This document shows, piece by piece, positions 44,222 through 53,153 of a DNA stretch of 64,000 nt (the stretch's first letter is position 1; each line of letters opens with the position of its first letter). The DNA lies in assembly GCF_900107375.1 (NCBI RefSeq), contig NZ_FNPT01000016.1, positions 57,527 through 121,526 of the forward strand, read 5' to 3'. The position numbers and the translations under genes were made by a program. This stretch comes from Lysobacter sp. yr284 (lineage in GTDB: Bacteria; Pseudomonadota; Gammaproteobacteria; Xanthomonadales; Xanthomonadaceae). The notes below the pieces were generated by a model, which saw nothing but the letters and a program-made list of their open reading frames with translations, had not been told where the DNA came from and searched no databases.

Positions 44222-46315
44222 TCAGTACGCCGACGGATTCGGATTGAACCGCACCGGCACCCGCACGTTGATGCAGGCGCCCACCGGCAGGACCAGCCCG
44301 GCGATGTTGACCGCGTCGTCGTCGGTCGCGCCGCCGTTGGCCGGGCAGATGCCGTTGCCGGTGCCGGTGCAGCTCCACGGACCGGACAGGCGCGCGCCGT
44401 TGGGCAGCGGATCGCTGAGGGTGGCGCCGTTGGCCACCGCCGGACCGGTGTCGTTGCAGGCGCGCAGGGTGTAGATGGTGGTGGCGCCGGGGGTGTAGGT
44501 CGAAGACAGCGGATCTTCGCTCTTGGCCAGGCTCAGGCTGACCTTGACCGCGATCGGCGCCGGCGTCTGCGCGCACTGCGCGTTGCCGGCGGCCGGGCAG
44601 GCCGGCAGCGGATCGGGATCGCCGCCGCCGGCCACGCCGACGTGGTTCACCGGCGAGCCGGTCGCGGTCGCGGCGATGGCGACGTTGAGGCGCACGCTGG
44701 CGCTGTCGCCGGCGGCGATCGGCGCGGTCGGGGTGAAGCTGCAGCTGACCGTGCCGGTGGCCGGCAAGGTGCCGCAGTTCACCGCGCCCTGCGCGCTGGA
44801 GGCCGAGACCAGGCTGAAGCCGGCCGGCAGGGTGTCGGCGATGGCGATCGCGCCGCTGGTCGCGCCGCTGCCGGTGTTCTGCACGCCGATGCTGAAGTAG
44901 CCGTCGCCGGCCGCGCCGGTCTGGCCGGCGGCGAGCGCGCCGCTGACCGACTTGCTGGCGGTGAGTTGCGGCTGCACCACGGTCAGCACTTCGTCGCCGA
45001 CCAGGTTCACCAGGTTGTTGGTGTTGCCGATGCTGGCGTTGGTGTTGTGGTAGACGCCGACGGTGGCGGAGGTGACGTCGACGGCGACCTGGCAGGCGAG
45101 CTGGCCGCCGTTGCTGTTCGCGCCGTTGACGGTGGCGTTGTTCACCGCGATCGAGCCGCTGCCGGCCGCGGCGGTCACGGTCATGCTGCCCAGGGCGTTG
45201 CTCAGGGCGCCGCCGGCCGGGCAGTTGGTGCGCACGTTCGGGGTCGGCGCCACCACCACGTTGGCCGGCAGGGTGTCGGTGAAGCGGATGCTGTTGGTGG
45301 TGTTGGCGCTCTTGTTGGTCAGCTCGAAGGTCAGCGTCGACACGCCGCCGACGTTGATCGTGGCCGGCGCGAAGCGCTTGACCAGGTCGACCGAACTGAC
45401 CGCGAAGGTGATCCGGTACTCGGCGACGAAGCTGGACGCGCCGCTGGGGATGTTCCACTGCGCCGCCATGCCGTTGTCGGTGTTGGCGTTGGTGTCGATG
45501 GCGTTGCTGAGGTTGCCGCCGGCGGTGGTGCAGTTGCCGGTCTGGGTGTTGCCGCCGTTGCAGATCTGCCACTGCGGGAAGGTGTAGCTGCCGCTGAAGT
45601 AGCGGTCCCAGTTCGGCGTGCCCGACGAGGGCTCCCACCACAGCGCTTCGAACTGGGTGCCCTTGGCGACGCCGACCAGGTCGGGCCGGCTGGTGGTGTT
45701 GCCGGGGCTGGTGCGGCTGAAGCCCGGGCCGTTGTCGCCGCCCTGCAGGTAGGTATCGACGTTCTGGTAGAAGCGGATCGTCGCGCCGCTGGCGGGCATG
45801 CCGCTCAGCGAGACCCGGCGGGTGAACCAGGCCTGCGGGACGATGTAGCTGTCGAGGATGGTCAGGGTGATGCCGGTGTCGGCGGCGTTGCTCGGCCGCA
45901 GCACGGTGGTGGTCTGGTACGGCGACGCCGGGGTGCCGGCGCCGGCCAGCGCGCTCTGCGAGACCTGGGTGAACAGCGCGAACGCGGCCTGGTTGGCGTT
46001 GTTGGCGTTGTTGTAGACCCGCACCGCGCCGTTGCCGCGGTCGACCCGCAGGTAGACGCTGTTGAACAGGCTGCCGGTGGTGGGCGTGGCGCCGGCGTTG
46101 TAGACCTGGTCGGCGCCGCCCAGCCGCACCTGGAACTGGCTGTTGCTGCCCCAGGTCACGCGCAGGCCGTCGGAGCCGTCGGTCAGGGTGCCGCCGGTGG
46201 CGTTGGCCTGGCGCTGGGTGGTGGCGCCGCTGGCCAGGACGTTGCCGGCGAACGCCAGCGCGAGAGCGCACAGCAGCGCGCCGGCCTTGCGGCCGAATTG
46301 GGTCGAGCGATTCAT
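44222..46315 (-). CDS. Secreted DUF11-repeat protein
   Basis: A 697-aa protein with a signal peptide (ALLCALALAFAGNVLASG), an N-terminal beta-rich domain of about 300 residues (TWGSNSQFQVRLGGADQVYN), then three DUF11/conserved-repeat modules. These carry SSVDLVKRFAPATINVGGVS, LTASKSVSGALAAGQTGAAG and SLSLAKSEDPLSSTYTPGAT. Such repeats occur in cell-surface and adhesion-like proteins. A CRP/Clp-like site lies upstream at 46429. Confidence 0.8.
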   Translation of the reverse strand: MNRSTQFGRKAGALLCALALAFAGNVLASGATTQRQANATGGTLTDGSDGLRVTWGSNSQFQVRLGGADQVYNAGATPTTGSLFNSVYLRVDRGNGAVRVYNNANNANQAAFALFTQVSQSALAGAGTPASPYQTTTVLRPSNAADTGITLTILDSYIVPQAWFTRRVSLSGMPASGATIRFYQNVDTYLQGGDNGPGFSRTSPGNTTSRPDLVGVAKGTQFEALWWEPSSGTPNWDRYFSGSYTFPQWQICNGGNTQTGNCTTAGGNLSNAIDTNANTDNGMAAQWNIPSGASSFVAEYRITFAVSSVDLVKRFAPATINVGGVSTLTFELTNKSANTTNSIRFTDTLPANVVVAPTPNVRTNCPAGGALSNALGSMTVTAAAGSGSIAVNNATVNGANSNGGQLACQVAVDVTSATVGVYHNTNASIGNTNNLVNLVGDEVLTVVQPQLTASKSVSGALAAGQTGAAGDGYFSIGVQNTGSGATSGAIAIADTLPAGFSLVSASSAQGAVNCGTLPATGTVSCSFTPTAPIAAGDSASVRLNVAIAATATGSPVNHVGVAGGGDPDPLPACPAAGNAQCAQTPAPIAVKVSLSLAKSEDPLSSTYTPGATTIYTLRACNDTGPAVANGATLSDPLPNGARLSGPWSCTGTGNGICPANGGATDDDAVNIAGLVLPVGACINVRVPVRFNPNPSAY

Positions 46316-46428
46316 GGATTCCCCTGTTGCGAGCCTTACTGCGAAGGTTCGGGCGCTGAGGCTGCCTGGCGGCCCTGGACCCAGGCGCGGGGGCCTGGAC
46401 CGACTTCAGTGATTCATGACACTGAATT

Positions 46429-46448
46429 AATGTGCCACAAATCACATT
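46429..46448 (-). promoter_or_regulatory. CRP/Clp-like binding site upstream of the DUF11 gene
   Basis: The 20-bp sequence, read on the minus strand as AATGTGATTTGTGGCACATT, matches TGTGA-N6-TCACA at all but one position and has perfect AATGTG/CACATT ends. It lies 114-133 bp upstream of the DUF11 start. In Xanthomonadaceae, Clp uses this consensus to control secreted factors. Confidence 0.55.
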
Positions 46449-46628
46449 TTGTATGAACGATGGCGCCGGCGCCAGTCCCCTGGGCGACCCGGAACCGAAA
46501 GGAATCAACGCGATACGGGGAGCGCAGAGGACAACGGCCGAAGCGGCAAAGCGCGGCGGGGCAGGAGGCGCGCCTGGGAGTCGGCAGGGTGGCGCGAATC
46601 CGCCGGAGTTTGTGGCCGGCTTCGCCCC

Positions 46629-46801
46629 GCGTTGGCGGGGATGAAGGCCGGGGAGCGTCGCGGCGCAACTCCACCAGCGTCATGCCCGACCAGCGTCATG
46701 CCCGCGAAGGCGGGCATTCAGGGCTTTATCCAGGCAGGGCGCTGAAGTCCCTGGATTCCTGCGTTGGCGGGGATGAGGGCCGGGGAGCGTCGCGGCGCAA
46801 C
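46629..46801. repeat. 41-bp direct repeat flanking a hairpin repeat
   Basis: 46629-46669 and 46761-46801 differ at one base (gcgttggcggggatgaAggc versus G). Between them lies atgcccgcgaaggcgggcat (46698-46717), a hairpin of a type common in Xanthomonadaceae intergenic DNA. The rest of the 535-bp gap 46316-46850 shows no credible gene. Confidence 0.75.
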
Positions 46802-46850
46802 CCCGCTGGCGTCCGCATCGGGCGGGCCGGGCCGCGAAAACCGGCCGCGA

Positions 46851-47549
46851 TCAGCGCGCCCGCGCCTGCCGCAGTTCCGCCAGCCGCGCGCGCACCGCCT
46901 GCACCAGCGCCGGCAAGGTGTCGTAGCGCGGGATGCCGTAGCGCTGGGCGACGATGTCGACGTTGCCCTTGCGCCAGAAGCCGTCGGGGCAGGCCAGCAG
47001 GACCTTGCCCGAGCCGGCGTGCAGGCCCAGTTCGAGCAGGCTGATCGGCGCCTGCGAGCCCGGCGCCAGGTACATCGCGATCACGTCGGCGCGTTGCAGG
47101 GCGGCGAGCTCCCACTCGACCTGGCGCCGGAACTCGGGTTCCTCGGCGACCGGCTTCCACGCCGGGTTCCAGTCCTCGCGGCGCGGGTTGAGCAGCACCA
47201 CGCCCTCGTCGGCCAGCTCGCGCGCGAACTGCGCCTGCCAGTCGGCGCTGCCGCCCATGTCGATGCTGCCGGCCAGGAACACCGTGAGCCGGTCGTCGGC
47301 CGGCAACGGCTGCGGCGAGCGCACCAGTTCCGAGTGCGCCGGGCGCGCCGGTACCGCCTCGGCCTGGTTCGGGGCGACCGGCTGCGAGCCGGCCCGGTTC
47401 GCAGCGGCCTGGCCCGAATCGATCCGCGCCGTCTCGTCCGTCTTCGCCATGCCCGCCGTCTCCCGTTTCGTCCCGGCGCCCGCGCAACCGGTCGCGAGCG
47501 CCGCCGCCGCGGCCAACGCCAGCGCCATGTATATCGATCGGTACGTCAT
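46851..47549 (-). CDS. Lipoprotein with nucleoside 2-deoxyribosyltransferase-like domain
   Basis: A 232-aa protein. The signal and lipobox (ALALAAAAALATGC) are followed by a linker and, from about residue 85, a domain reading RLTVFLAGSIDMGGSADWQ, VLLNPRREDWNPAW and PISLLELGLHAGSGKVLLAC. This is the pattern of nucleoside 2-deoxyribosyltransferase-like (DUF4406-type) folds. A periplasmic place is odd for that chemistry. It is the last gene of a minus-strand run starting at 51398. Confidence 0.7.
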   Translation of the reverse strand: MTYRSIYMALALAAAAALATGCAGAGTKRETAGMAKTDETARIDSGQAAANRAGSQPVAPNQAEAVPARPAHSELVRSPQPLPADDRLTVFLAGSIDMGGSADWQAQFARELADEGVVLLNPRREDWNPAWKPVAEEPEFRRQVEWELAALQRADVIAMYLAPGSQAPISLLELGLHAGSGKVLLACPDGFWRKGNVDIVAQRYGIPRYDTLPALVQAVRARLAELRQARAR

Positions 47550-47574
47550 TGCCCGTTCCCCCGCGCCGCCGGCC

Positions 47575-48951
47575 TCAGCCGGCCGCGCGCGCCTTGAGCA
47601 TGGCGAATACCGCGCGCAGGCCCTGGGCCTCGCCGCCGGCCGGGCGGCCCGGGCGGTCCGCGTCGTTCCAGCTGTACACGTCCAGGTGCGCCCAGGCCAG
47701 GTCGGCGGGGACGAAGCGCTCCAGGTACAGCGCCGCGGTCACCGAACCGGCCATCTTCGACGGGCCGCCGTTGGCGATGTCGGCGATGTGGCTGGTGAGG
47801 TAGCGCAGGTACGGGCGCCACAGCGGCATGCGCCAGACCGGGTCGCGCTGGGCCGTGCCGGCGTCGAGCCAGTCCTGCGCCAGCGCGTCCTGGTTGGCGT
47901 ACAGCGCCGGCAGGTCCGGGCCCAGTGCGATCCGCGCCGCGCCGGTGAGGGTGGCGAAGTCGAGCAGCAGCGCCGGCTTGCGCTCGCCGGCGTAGGCCAG
48001 CGCGTCGCACAGCACCACCCGGCCCTCGGCGTCGGTGTTGTCGATCTCCACGCTGATGCCCTGGCGGGTGGCGATCACCTCGCCCGGGCGGAACGCGTTG
48101 GGGCCGATCGCGTTCTCCACCGCCGGCACCAGCAGGGTGATCCGCAACGGCAGCTTGCGCGCCATGATCAGCTCCGCCAGGGCGATCGCGTGCGCGGCGC
48201 CGCCCATGTCCTTCTTCATCCAGCGCATGCCGTCGGCCGGCTTGAGGTCGAGGCCGCCGGTGTCGAAGCACACGCCCTTGCCGACCACGGCCACGTGCGG
48301 ATGCGCGGCGTCGCCCCATTCCAGCGCGATCAGGCGCGGCGCGCGGTGCGAGGCGCGGCCGACGGCGTGGATGGCGGGGAAGTTCTGCGCCAGCAGCTCG
48401 TCGCCGGCGATCACCTCGATCTTGGCGCCGTGGCGCTGCGCGATCTCGCGCGCGACCTGCTCCAGTTCGTCCGGGCCCATGTGCTCGGTCGGCGTGTTGA
48501 CCAGGTCGCGCACGCGCACGCTGGCGGCGAGCACGGCGAAGACCTCGTCGTCGAAGCCCTCGGCCAGCAACTGCGCCGGCGCGCGCGGCGGCGCCTTGTA
48601 GCGGCCGAAGCGGTAGCTGCCCAGGCCCCAGCCCAGGCGCAGCGCGTCGCGCACGCCCGGGCCCAGCCCGGTCGGCGCGCGCCAGCTGCGCGCCGGCAGC
48701 GCGAACGGCGCGTGGCCGTAGGAGTAGGGATCGAGCGGATCGCCGATGCCGATCGCCGCGCCGAGCAGTTCGCCGTCGGGGCCGGGCACCAGCACCACGG
48801 TGCCCGGCGCGCCGTCGAAGCCGTGCGCCTGCACCCAGGCGGCGGAGGCCGGCGGCAGCGCGTCGCGCCAGGCGGCGAAGTCGACGCGGCCGACCAGGTC
48901 CAGCGGCAGGGCGCCGCTGGCGGAAGAGGTGAAGCCCAGGGGTTCGGTCAT
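47575..48951 (-). CDS. Leucyl aminopeptidase family protein (M17)
   Basis: A 458-aa cytosolic M17 peptidase. GVCFDTGGLDLKPADGMRWM holds metal ligands and the active lysine, MKKDMGGAAHAIALAEL is conserved, and NTDAEGRVVLCDALAYA is the family signature with the catalytic Arg. It removes N-terminal residues from peptides. It overlaps the HAD gene upstream by four bases (ATGA). Confidence 0.92.
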   Translation of the reverse strand: MTEPLGFTSSASGALPLDLVGRVDFAAWRDALPPASAAWVQAHGFDGAPGTVVLVPGPDGELLGAAIGIGDPLDPYSYGHAPFALPARSWRAPTGLGPGVRDALRLGWGLGSYRFGRYKAPPRAPAQLLAEGFDDEVFAVLAASVRVRDLVNTPTEHMGPDELEQVAREIAQRHGAKIEVIAGDELLAQNFPAIHAVGRASHRAPRLIALEWGDAAHPHVAVVGKGVCFDTGGLDLKPADGMRWMKKDMGGAAHAIALAELIMARKLPLRITLLVPAVENAIGPNAFRPGEVIATRQGISVEIDNTDAEGRVVLCDALAYAGERKPALLLDFATLTGAARIALGPDLPALYANQDALAQDWLDAGTAQRDPVWRMPLWRPYLRYLTSHIADIANGGPSKMAGSVTAALYLERFVPADLAWAHLDVYSWNDADRPGRPAGGEAQGLRAVFAMLKARAAG

Positions 48952-49694
48952 GCGCAGGTGGTGTCCGTGCGGGACGCGCCGTCGACGACGGCGCGGTCCA
49001 GGGAAGTGCGATCCAGCCAGTCGGCCAGTTCGGTGAGGGTGGAAAATTCCAGGTCCGGGCGCGGATGCTGGCCGGGCCACTGGCGCGCCTCGCGGTTGAT
49101 CCAGCACGTGCGCAGGCCGGCGCCGCGGCCGCCGACGACGTCCATCTCGATGTCGTCGCCCACGTGCAGCACCTGCGCCGGCTCGAACTCCAGCCGCGCG
49201 CAGGCGGCGTGGAAGATGCTCGCGTCGGGCTTGGCCCGGCCGTGCTCGCGCGCGCCGAGCTGGAAGCGGAACAGCGGCATCAGCCCGATCCGCTTGAGGT
49301 CGGCGTTGCCGTTGCTCAGCGCCGCCAGCGGCACCCGCGCGGCCAGCCGCGCCAGCGCGGCCTCGCTGTCGGCGTAGTGTTCGACTTCGCAGCGCGCGGC
49401 GAAGAAGGCGTCGAACGCCGGCTCGGCCAGGCCGAGGTCGTCGCCGGACTCGCGCAGCATGTGCTGCAGGGTCAGCCGGCGCTGGGTGGTGTAGTCGTGG
49501 GCCAGGTCCGGGCGTTCGCCGGCGATGCGGTCGCGCAGCGCGCGCACCGCGTCGATCGGGTACAGCGCGGCGGTGCGCGGCGCATGCGTGCGCAGCCATT
49601 GGTCGAGGACCGCCTCGGCGCGCACCATCACCGGCGCGATCGGCCAGATGGTGTCGTCGAGGTCCAGGGTGATGGCGCGGACTGGGAAGCTCAT
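48948..49694 (-). CDS. HAD-superfamily hydrolase
   Basis: A 248-aa HAD phosphatase. AITLDLDDTIWPIAP is motif I, LAALSNGNADLKRIGLMPLF is motif II, KPDASIFHAACARLEFEP brings the lysine, and VLHVGDDIEMDVVGGRGAGL is the acidic motif. It resembles the YigB/FMN phosphatase group. Start ATG at 49694, translationally coupled to the aminopeptidase. Confidence 0.9.
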   Translation of the reverse strand: MSFPVRAITLDLDDTIWPIAPVMVRAEAVLDQWLRTHAPRTAALYPIDAVRALRDRIAGERPDLAHDYTTQRRLTLQHMLRESGDDLGLAEPAFDAFFAARCEVEHYADSEAALARLAARVPLAALSNGNADLKRIGLMPLFRFQLGAREHGRAKPDASIFHAACARLEFEPAQVLHVGDDIEMDVVGGRGAGLRTCWINREARQWPGQHPRPDLEFSTLTELADWLDRTSLDRAVVDGASRTDTTCA

Positions 49695-49765
49695 GGCGGC
49701 CATTTTAGCCTGCCGCGTCCGCGCCGATGGACGACGCGCGTCGCCGAGCGCGGCGATCGCCGCGT

Positions 49766-50263
49766 TCAGCCGCCGCGCGCCAGCCGGTCGGCCTGCTTGA
49801 GCAAGTCCGGCAGCCGGTGCGCGCCGGCCATGCGCGCCACCGCCGCGCGCGCCAGCGCCGGGTCCAGGCCGGCCGCGGTCACGTACAGCGGCCGGGTGCC
49901 GGCGCCGCGCGCCACCTCGGCCTCGGCCGGGGTGTCGACGAAGCGGGTCTTGGCCACGCCGACCACCGCCACCCGGCGCTGCAATGATTCCCACAATTGC
50001 GCGCCCAGGCCCGGGCGGCCGGCGCCGTCGAGCCAGGCGTGGCCGTCGACGACGATGCAGTCCGGCGGCGCGTCCAGCTTCGCCAGCAACGCGGCCAGGC
50101 ACGGCAGTTCGCGGCGGTGGAACGCGCCGGGTTCGTAGTCGGCGACCGCGTCGATGTCCGCGGTCAGCGTCGTCGCCGCGCACGCGTCGCCCCAGTCGGC
50201 GAACAGCACCGCGGCCGCGCGCGCGCGGCCGTCGAAGTAGTGCACGTCGGCGGCGAGGATCAC
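49766..50263 (-). CDS. Endonuclease V-like protein
   Basis: A 165-aa protein resembling the core of endonuclease V: ILAADVHYFDGRARAAAVLF, then DAPPDCIVVDGHAWLDGAG, and RRVAVVGVAKTRF. These correspond to the family's VDVAY, VDGxG and IGVAK motifs. It is shorter than usual (about 220), so some surface parts are missing; activity on deaminated DNA is probable but not certain. GTG start. It is 7 bp from the AI-2E transporter gene. Confidence 0.65.
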   Translation of the reverse strand: MILAADVHYFDGRARAAAVLFADWGDACAATTLTADIDAVADYEPGAFHRRELPCLAALLAKLDAPPDCIVVDGHAWLDGAGRPGLGAQLWESLQRRVAVVGVAKTRFVDTPAEAEVARGAGTRPLYVTAAGLDPALARAAVARMAGAHRLPDLLKQADRLARGG

Positions 50264-50270
50264 GCGCCGC

Positions 50271-51398
50271 TCATTCCAGCAGCCGCGCCCAGCCTTCCAG
50301 GCCCTGGATCCGCGCCAGCACCAGCTTCACGCACACCAGCAGCGGCACCGCCAGCAGCAGGCCGACGATGCCCCACAGCCAGCCGAAGAACATCAGCGCC
50401 AGCATCAGCACCAGCGGCGACAGGCGCATGCGCCGGCCCAGCACCAGCGGCGTGACCACCTGCGATTCGATCGTGTGCAGGCCCAGGTACAGCCCGGCCG
50501 GCAGCAGCGACGGCCACAGCTGGTCGAACGCGACCAGGCCCATCACCAGCATCACCGCCACCCCGATCAGCGGGCCGACGAACGGGGCGAAGTTCAGCAG
50601 CGCCGCCATCGTGCCCCACAGCAGCGCCTCCTGCAGCGGCGTGCCCAGCGCGTACAGCGCGCCGGCCAGGGCCAGCCCCAGGCCGGTGTTGATCAGGCTG
50701 ATGGTGAGCACGTAGCGCGAGATCTCGCGCTCGATCGAATGCAGGATGTCGATGGTCAGCTTCTTCTGCTGCTGGCCCGGCAACAGCGCGATCGCGTTGC
50801 GCTGCAGCGACTCGCCGAACACCATGAAGAAGAACGTCAGCAGCACCACCGCCAGCACCTGGGCCACGCGCTTGGGCGTGGAGGTCAGCGCGCGGTAGGG
50901 ATCGTCGAGTTCGGTCTTGACCACCTGCACCGGCTTGGCGGTGTTCTCGCCGCCGGCGGCGCGGGCGAAGTTCTGCGCGGCGCGGTTGGCGTCCTGGAAC
51001 GGCTTGGTCATCTGCCGCAGCTTGGGGCCGACCTGCTTGAGTTCCTTGGGCACCTGGCGCACCCACTCGCCGGCCGGCTCGGCCAACTGCAGGGTCAGCG
51101 CGCCGGCCACGGCCAGGCCGCCGGCCAGCACCAGCAGCGCCGCCAGCAGCCGCGGCAGGCGCAGCCTGCCGAGCAGGCGCAGGATCGGATTGCCGACCAG
51201 GGCGAAGAACGCGGCCAGCAGGATCGGCAGCAGCAGTTCCTGCGCCGCCCACAAGGTGTAGCCCAGGGCGAGGGTGGCCAGGATCAGCAGCGAGACCGGG
51301 CCGCGCGGGCGCGGCGGCGCAGGCGTCGCCGCGGATTCGCTGGCGGGCGATGGGACGGCGGGGGCCGGCGGGTTGGAATCGGAGTCGGACGGGGTCAA
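50271..51398 (-). CDS. AI-2E family transporter
   Basis: A 375-aa membrane protein of the AI-2E/PerM family, with about seven to eight helices. Key parts are LLILATLALGYTLWAAQELL, AQVLAVVLLTFFFMVFGESL, LNFAPFVGPLIGVAVMLVMG and HTIESQVVTPLVLGRRMRLS. Family members are exporters with varied or unknown substrates. The start is uncertain: I use TTG at 51398 because the upstream frame crosses a repeat region. Confidence 0.8.
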   Translation of the reverse strand: MTPSDSDSNPPAPAVPSPASESAATPAPPRPRGPVSLLILATLALGYTLWAAQELLLPILLAAFFALVGNPILRLLGRLRLPRLLAALLVLAGGLAVAGALTLQLAEPAGEWVRQVPKELKQVGPKLRQMTKPFQDANRAAQNFARAAGGENTAKPVQVVKTELDDPYRALTSTPKRVAQVLAVVLLTFFFMVFGESLQRNAIALLPGQQQKKLTIDILHSIEREISRYVLTISLINTGLGLALAGALYALGTPLQEALLWGTMAALLNFAPFVGPLIGVAVMLVMGLVAFDQLWPSLLPAGLYLGLHTIESQVVTPLVLGRRMRLSPLVLMLALMFFGWLWGIVGLLLAVPLLVCVKLVLARIQGLEGWARLLE

Positions 51399-51516
51399 GG
51401 CGGCAGCGTGCGGTGAGCCGGCGCAAACTGTGCGCTCTTGCGTGTGTAGGCGCCAGCGCGATTTCTTGGCTGGCGGGGCTTGCGCGGGGTGTCGGGCTTG
51501 GCGGGGCTTGCGCGGG

Positions 51517-51593
51517 GCATCGGGCCTGCGGGAGTCCCTCCCGGGCCAAGGCCTGCGGCAAAGGCCCGGGAGGGACTCCCGCAGGCCCGATGC
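51517..51593. repeat. Long perfect hairpin, 31-bp arms, copy 1
   Basis: Arms 51517-51547 and 51563-51593 are perfect complements (gcatcgggcctgcgggagtc...), with loop aaggcctgcggcaaa (51548-51562). It lies upstream of the AI-2E transporter, in a 518-bp gene-free space. Confidence 0.85.
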
Positions 51594-51712
51594 TGCGGCT
51601 TCGTGGGAGGCGGCTTGGAGGAGTGCTGCGTGTAGTGCCCGGCGCATCGATGTGCGTACGCGTCAATGCGACGCGTGCGGCCTGCAACGAGGCGGGAATC
51701 GATAGAGGTGGA

Positions 51713-51791
51713 GGACCTTGGCCCGGGGAAGCTCCCCGCCGGCGTTTGCCGCAGGCCCTAGCCGGCGGGGAGCTTCCCCGGGCCAAGGTCC
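51713..51791. repeat. Long perfect hairpin, 31-bp arms, copy 2
   Basis: Arms 51713-51743 and 51761-51791 are perfect complements (ggaccttggcccggggaagc...), loop gtttgccgcaggcccta. Apart from end bases the loop is the reverse complement of that of the hairpin at 51517, so the two elements share a plan in opposite orientation. Confidence 0.85.
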
Positions 51792-51916
51792 GCAGGTCCG
51801 AAGTCTCGCCCCCTGCCTAAGAGGCGGACACACGAAAAATCTTGCCTCGCCCCGGACGACGTCCGAAGCCCCCCAACTAATCAGCGACCACGCCGCTTAC
51901 GTCGCGCTCGTTCGAA

Positions 51917-52288
51917 TCAAGCCGCGTCGCGCGCCGCCGCCTGCGCGCCGTCGGCGGCTTGATCCGCCGCGCGCGCCGCGCGCCCGGCCTGGCCGGCGGC
52001 TTGCCCCGCCTGGTCGGCCGCTTCCTGCGCGCCGGCGCCGGCGAACAGCCCCGACAACAGGCTCACGATCTGCATCAGGTTGCCGCTCTTGACCGCGATC
52101 TTGACCGGCTCGGCGCGGCCCATGAAGAAGCCCGACACCAGCCCGGCGATTACGATCCGCCCCGGCGTCCACGCCTCGCGCCAGGAACGCTGCAACACCT
52201 GCTTGCGCACCTGCACTTGCTCATAACGGCCTTCCAGCAGCCGCTCGCGCTTGTCCACGCGCCGCTGCAGGCGATCGAACCGGCTCAT
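51917..52288 (-). CDS. Small hypothetical protein of the yqjDE-like operon
   Basis: A 123-aa protein. A charged N-terminal half (FDRLQRRVDKRERLLEGRYE) is followed by one probable membrane helix (RIVIAGLVSGFFMGRAEPV) and an Ala/Gln tail. It takes the place of YqjK in the E. coli yqjD-yqjE-yqjK order. Its start overlaps the preceding stop by four bases. Confidence 0.7.
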   Translation of the reverse strand: MSRFDRLQRRVDKRERLLEGRYEQVQVRKQVLQRSWREAWTPGRIVIAGLVSGFFMGRAEPVKIAVKSGNLMQIVSLLSGLFAGAGAQEAADQAGQAAGQAGRAARAADQAADGAQAAARDAA

Positions 52289-52794
52289 CGCGCCTCCTGC
52301 CGATGCGCGCCGGCGCCCCGGTCGTCGTCATCGTCGTCGTCGTGGCCCAGCCCCATCCGCCGCAACTGCCGCCGCGTCGCCGAGAGCCGGGTGTGTTCGA
52401 AATAACGCAGCGCCTGCCAGCCGCCGATCGCGGTGACCACCAGGCTCAAACCGGCCGCGGCCGACATCGAGGCCAGCCACGACCAGCCCAACGCGCCCTG
52501 CAGCAGCGCGATCAGCGCCGCCATCAGCAACAGCCACGACGACGCGCCGAACACGATCGCCACCGCCACCCACATCAGCGCCCGTCCCAGCGCGCTGCGG
52601 GCCAGGGCGAGATCGGCGATCAGCAGACCGCGCAGCGCGCGGCCGGTGTCGAGCGCGGCGGACAGGCCTTCGCGGCCCGCCTCGCCGATCTCGCGCACCG
52701 CCTCGTCGATCGGCAGCGGCCCCTGTCGGGGCTCGCCGCCGTCGGGACCTGCGGCGCGCGCCTGCTCGCCGTGGGGCGCGTCGCCTGCGCTCAC
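52285..52794 (-). CDS. YqjE-like (holin-X family) membrane protein
   Basis: A 169-aa protein with two adjacent helices (ALMWVAVAIVFGASSWLLLM and WLASMSAAAGLSLVVTAIGG) and an acidic run of aspartates near the C-terminus (residues 150-157). The layout matches the YqjE/Actinobacterial holin-X family. Four-base overlaps on both sides show one translational unit. Confidence 0.75.
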   Translation of the reverse strand: MSAGDAPHGEQARAAGPDGGEPRQGPLPIDEAVREIGEAGREGLSAALDTGRALRGLLIADLALARSALGRALMWVAVAIVFGASSWLLLMAALIALLQGALGWSWLASMSAAAGLSLVVTAIGGWQALRYFEHTRLSATRRQLRRMGLGHDDDDDDDRGAGAHRQEAR

Positions 52795-53153
52795 TTGTCG
52801 CCGCTGCGGGCGAGCTTGGCGATGATGAAACCGGCAGCGAAGGCCACGCCGAACGACGCCAGCGGACGCTCGCGCACCAGCTCGGCGGCGCTTTCGATCA
52901 GGTCGCGGCCCTTGTCCATCAGCGCATCGACCTGCTCGCGCGCGGCGCCGCCGGCGTGCTCGGCCGCGGCGATGCCGGCCAGCGCGCTGTCGGCGAGGTC
53001 GGACTTGACGTTGGCCTTGCCGACCTTCAGCTCTTCGCCGGCCACGCCGGCCGCGCTGCGGATGGCGTCGCCGGCATCGACGGCGGCCTGCTTGAGGTGG
53101 CCGCCGGCCTGGCCGAGGTTGCTCTTGACGTTATCGGTCGAGGTGGGGGTCAT
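52791..53153 (-). CDS. YqjD/ElaB-type (DUF883) protein
   Basis: A 120-aa protein. A long amphipathic helical part (about 1-95) ends in a C-terminal membrane anchor with RPLASFGVAFAAGFIIAKLA, the DUF883 signature. E. coli YqjD and ElaB bind ribosomes at the membrane in stationary phase. A strong GGAGGAAA site precedes the ATG. It is the first gene of the three-gene operon. Confidence 0.85.
   Translation of the reverse strand: MTPTSTDNVKSNLGQAGGHLKQAAVDAGDAIRSAAGVAGEELKVGKANVKSDLADSALAGIAAAEHAGGAAREQVDALMDKGRDLIESAAELVRERPLASFGVAFAAGFIIAKLARSGDK

Noticed and set aside
46432..46644. 70-aa frame upstream of the DUF11 gene
   Set aside because: No ribosome-binding site, runs into repeat DNA, and overlaps the CRP/Clp-like site.
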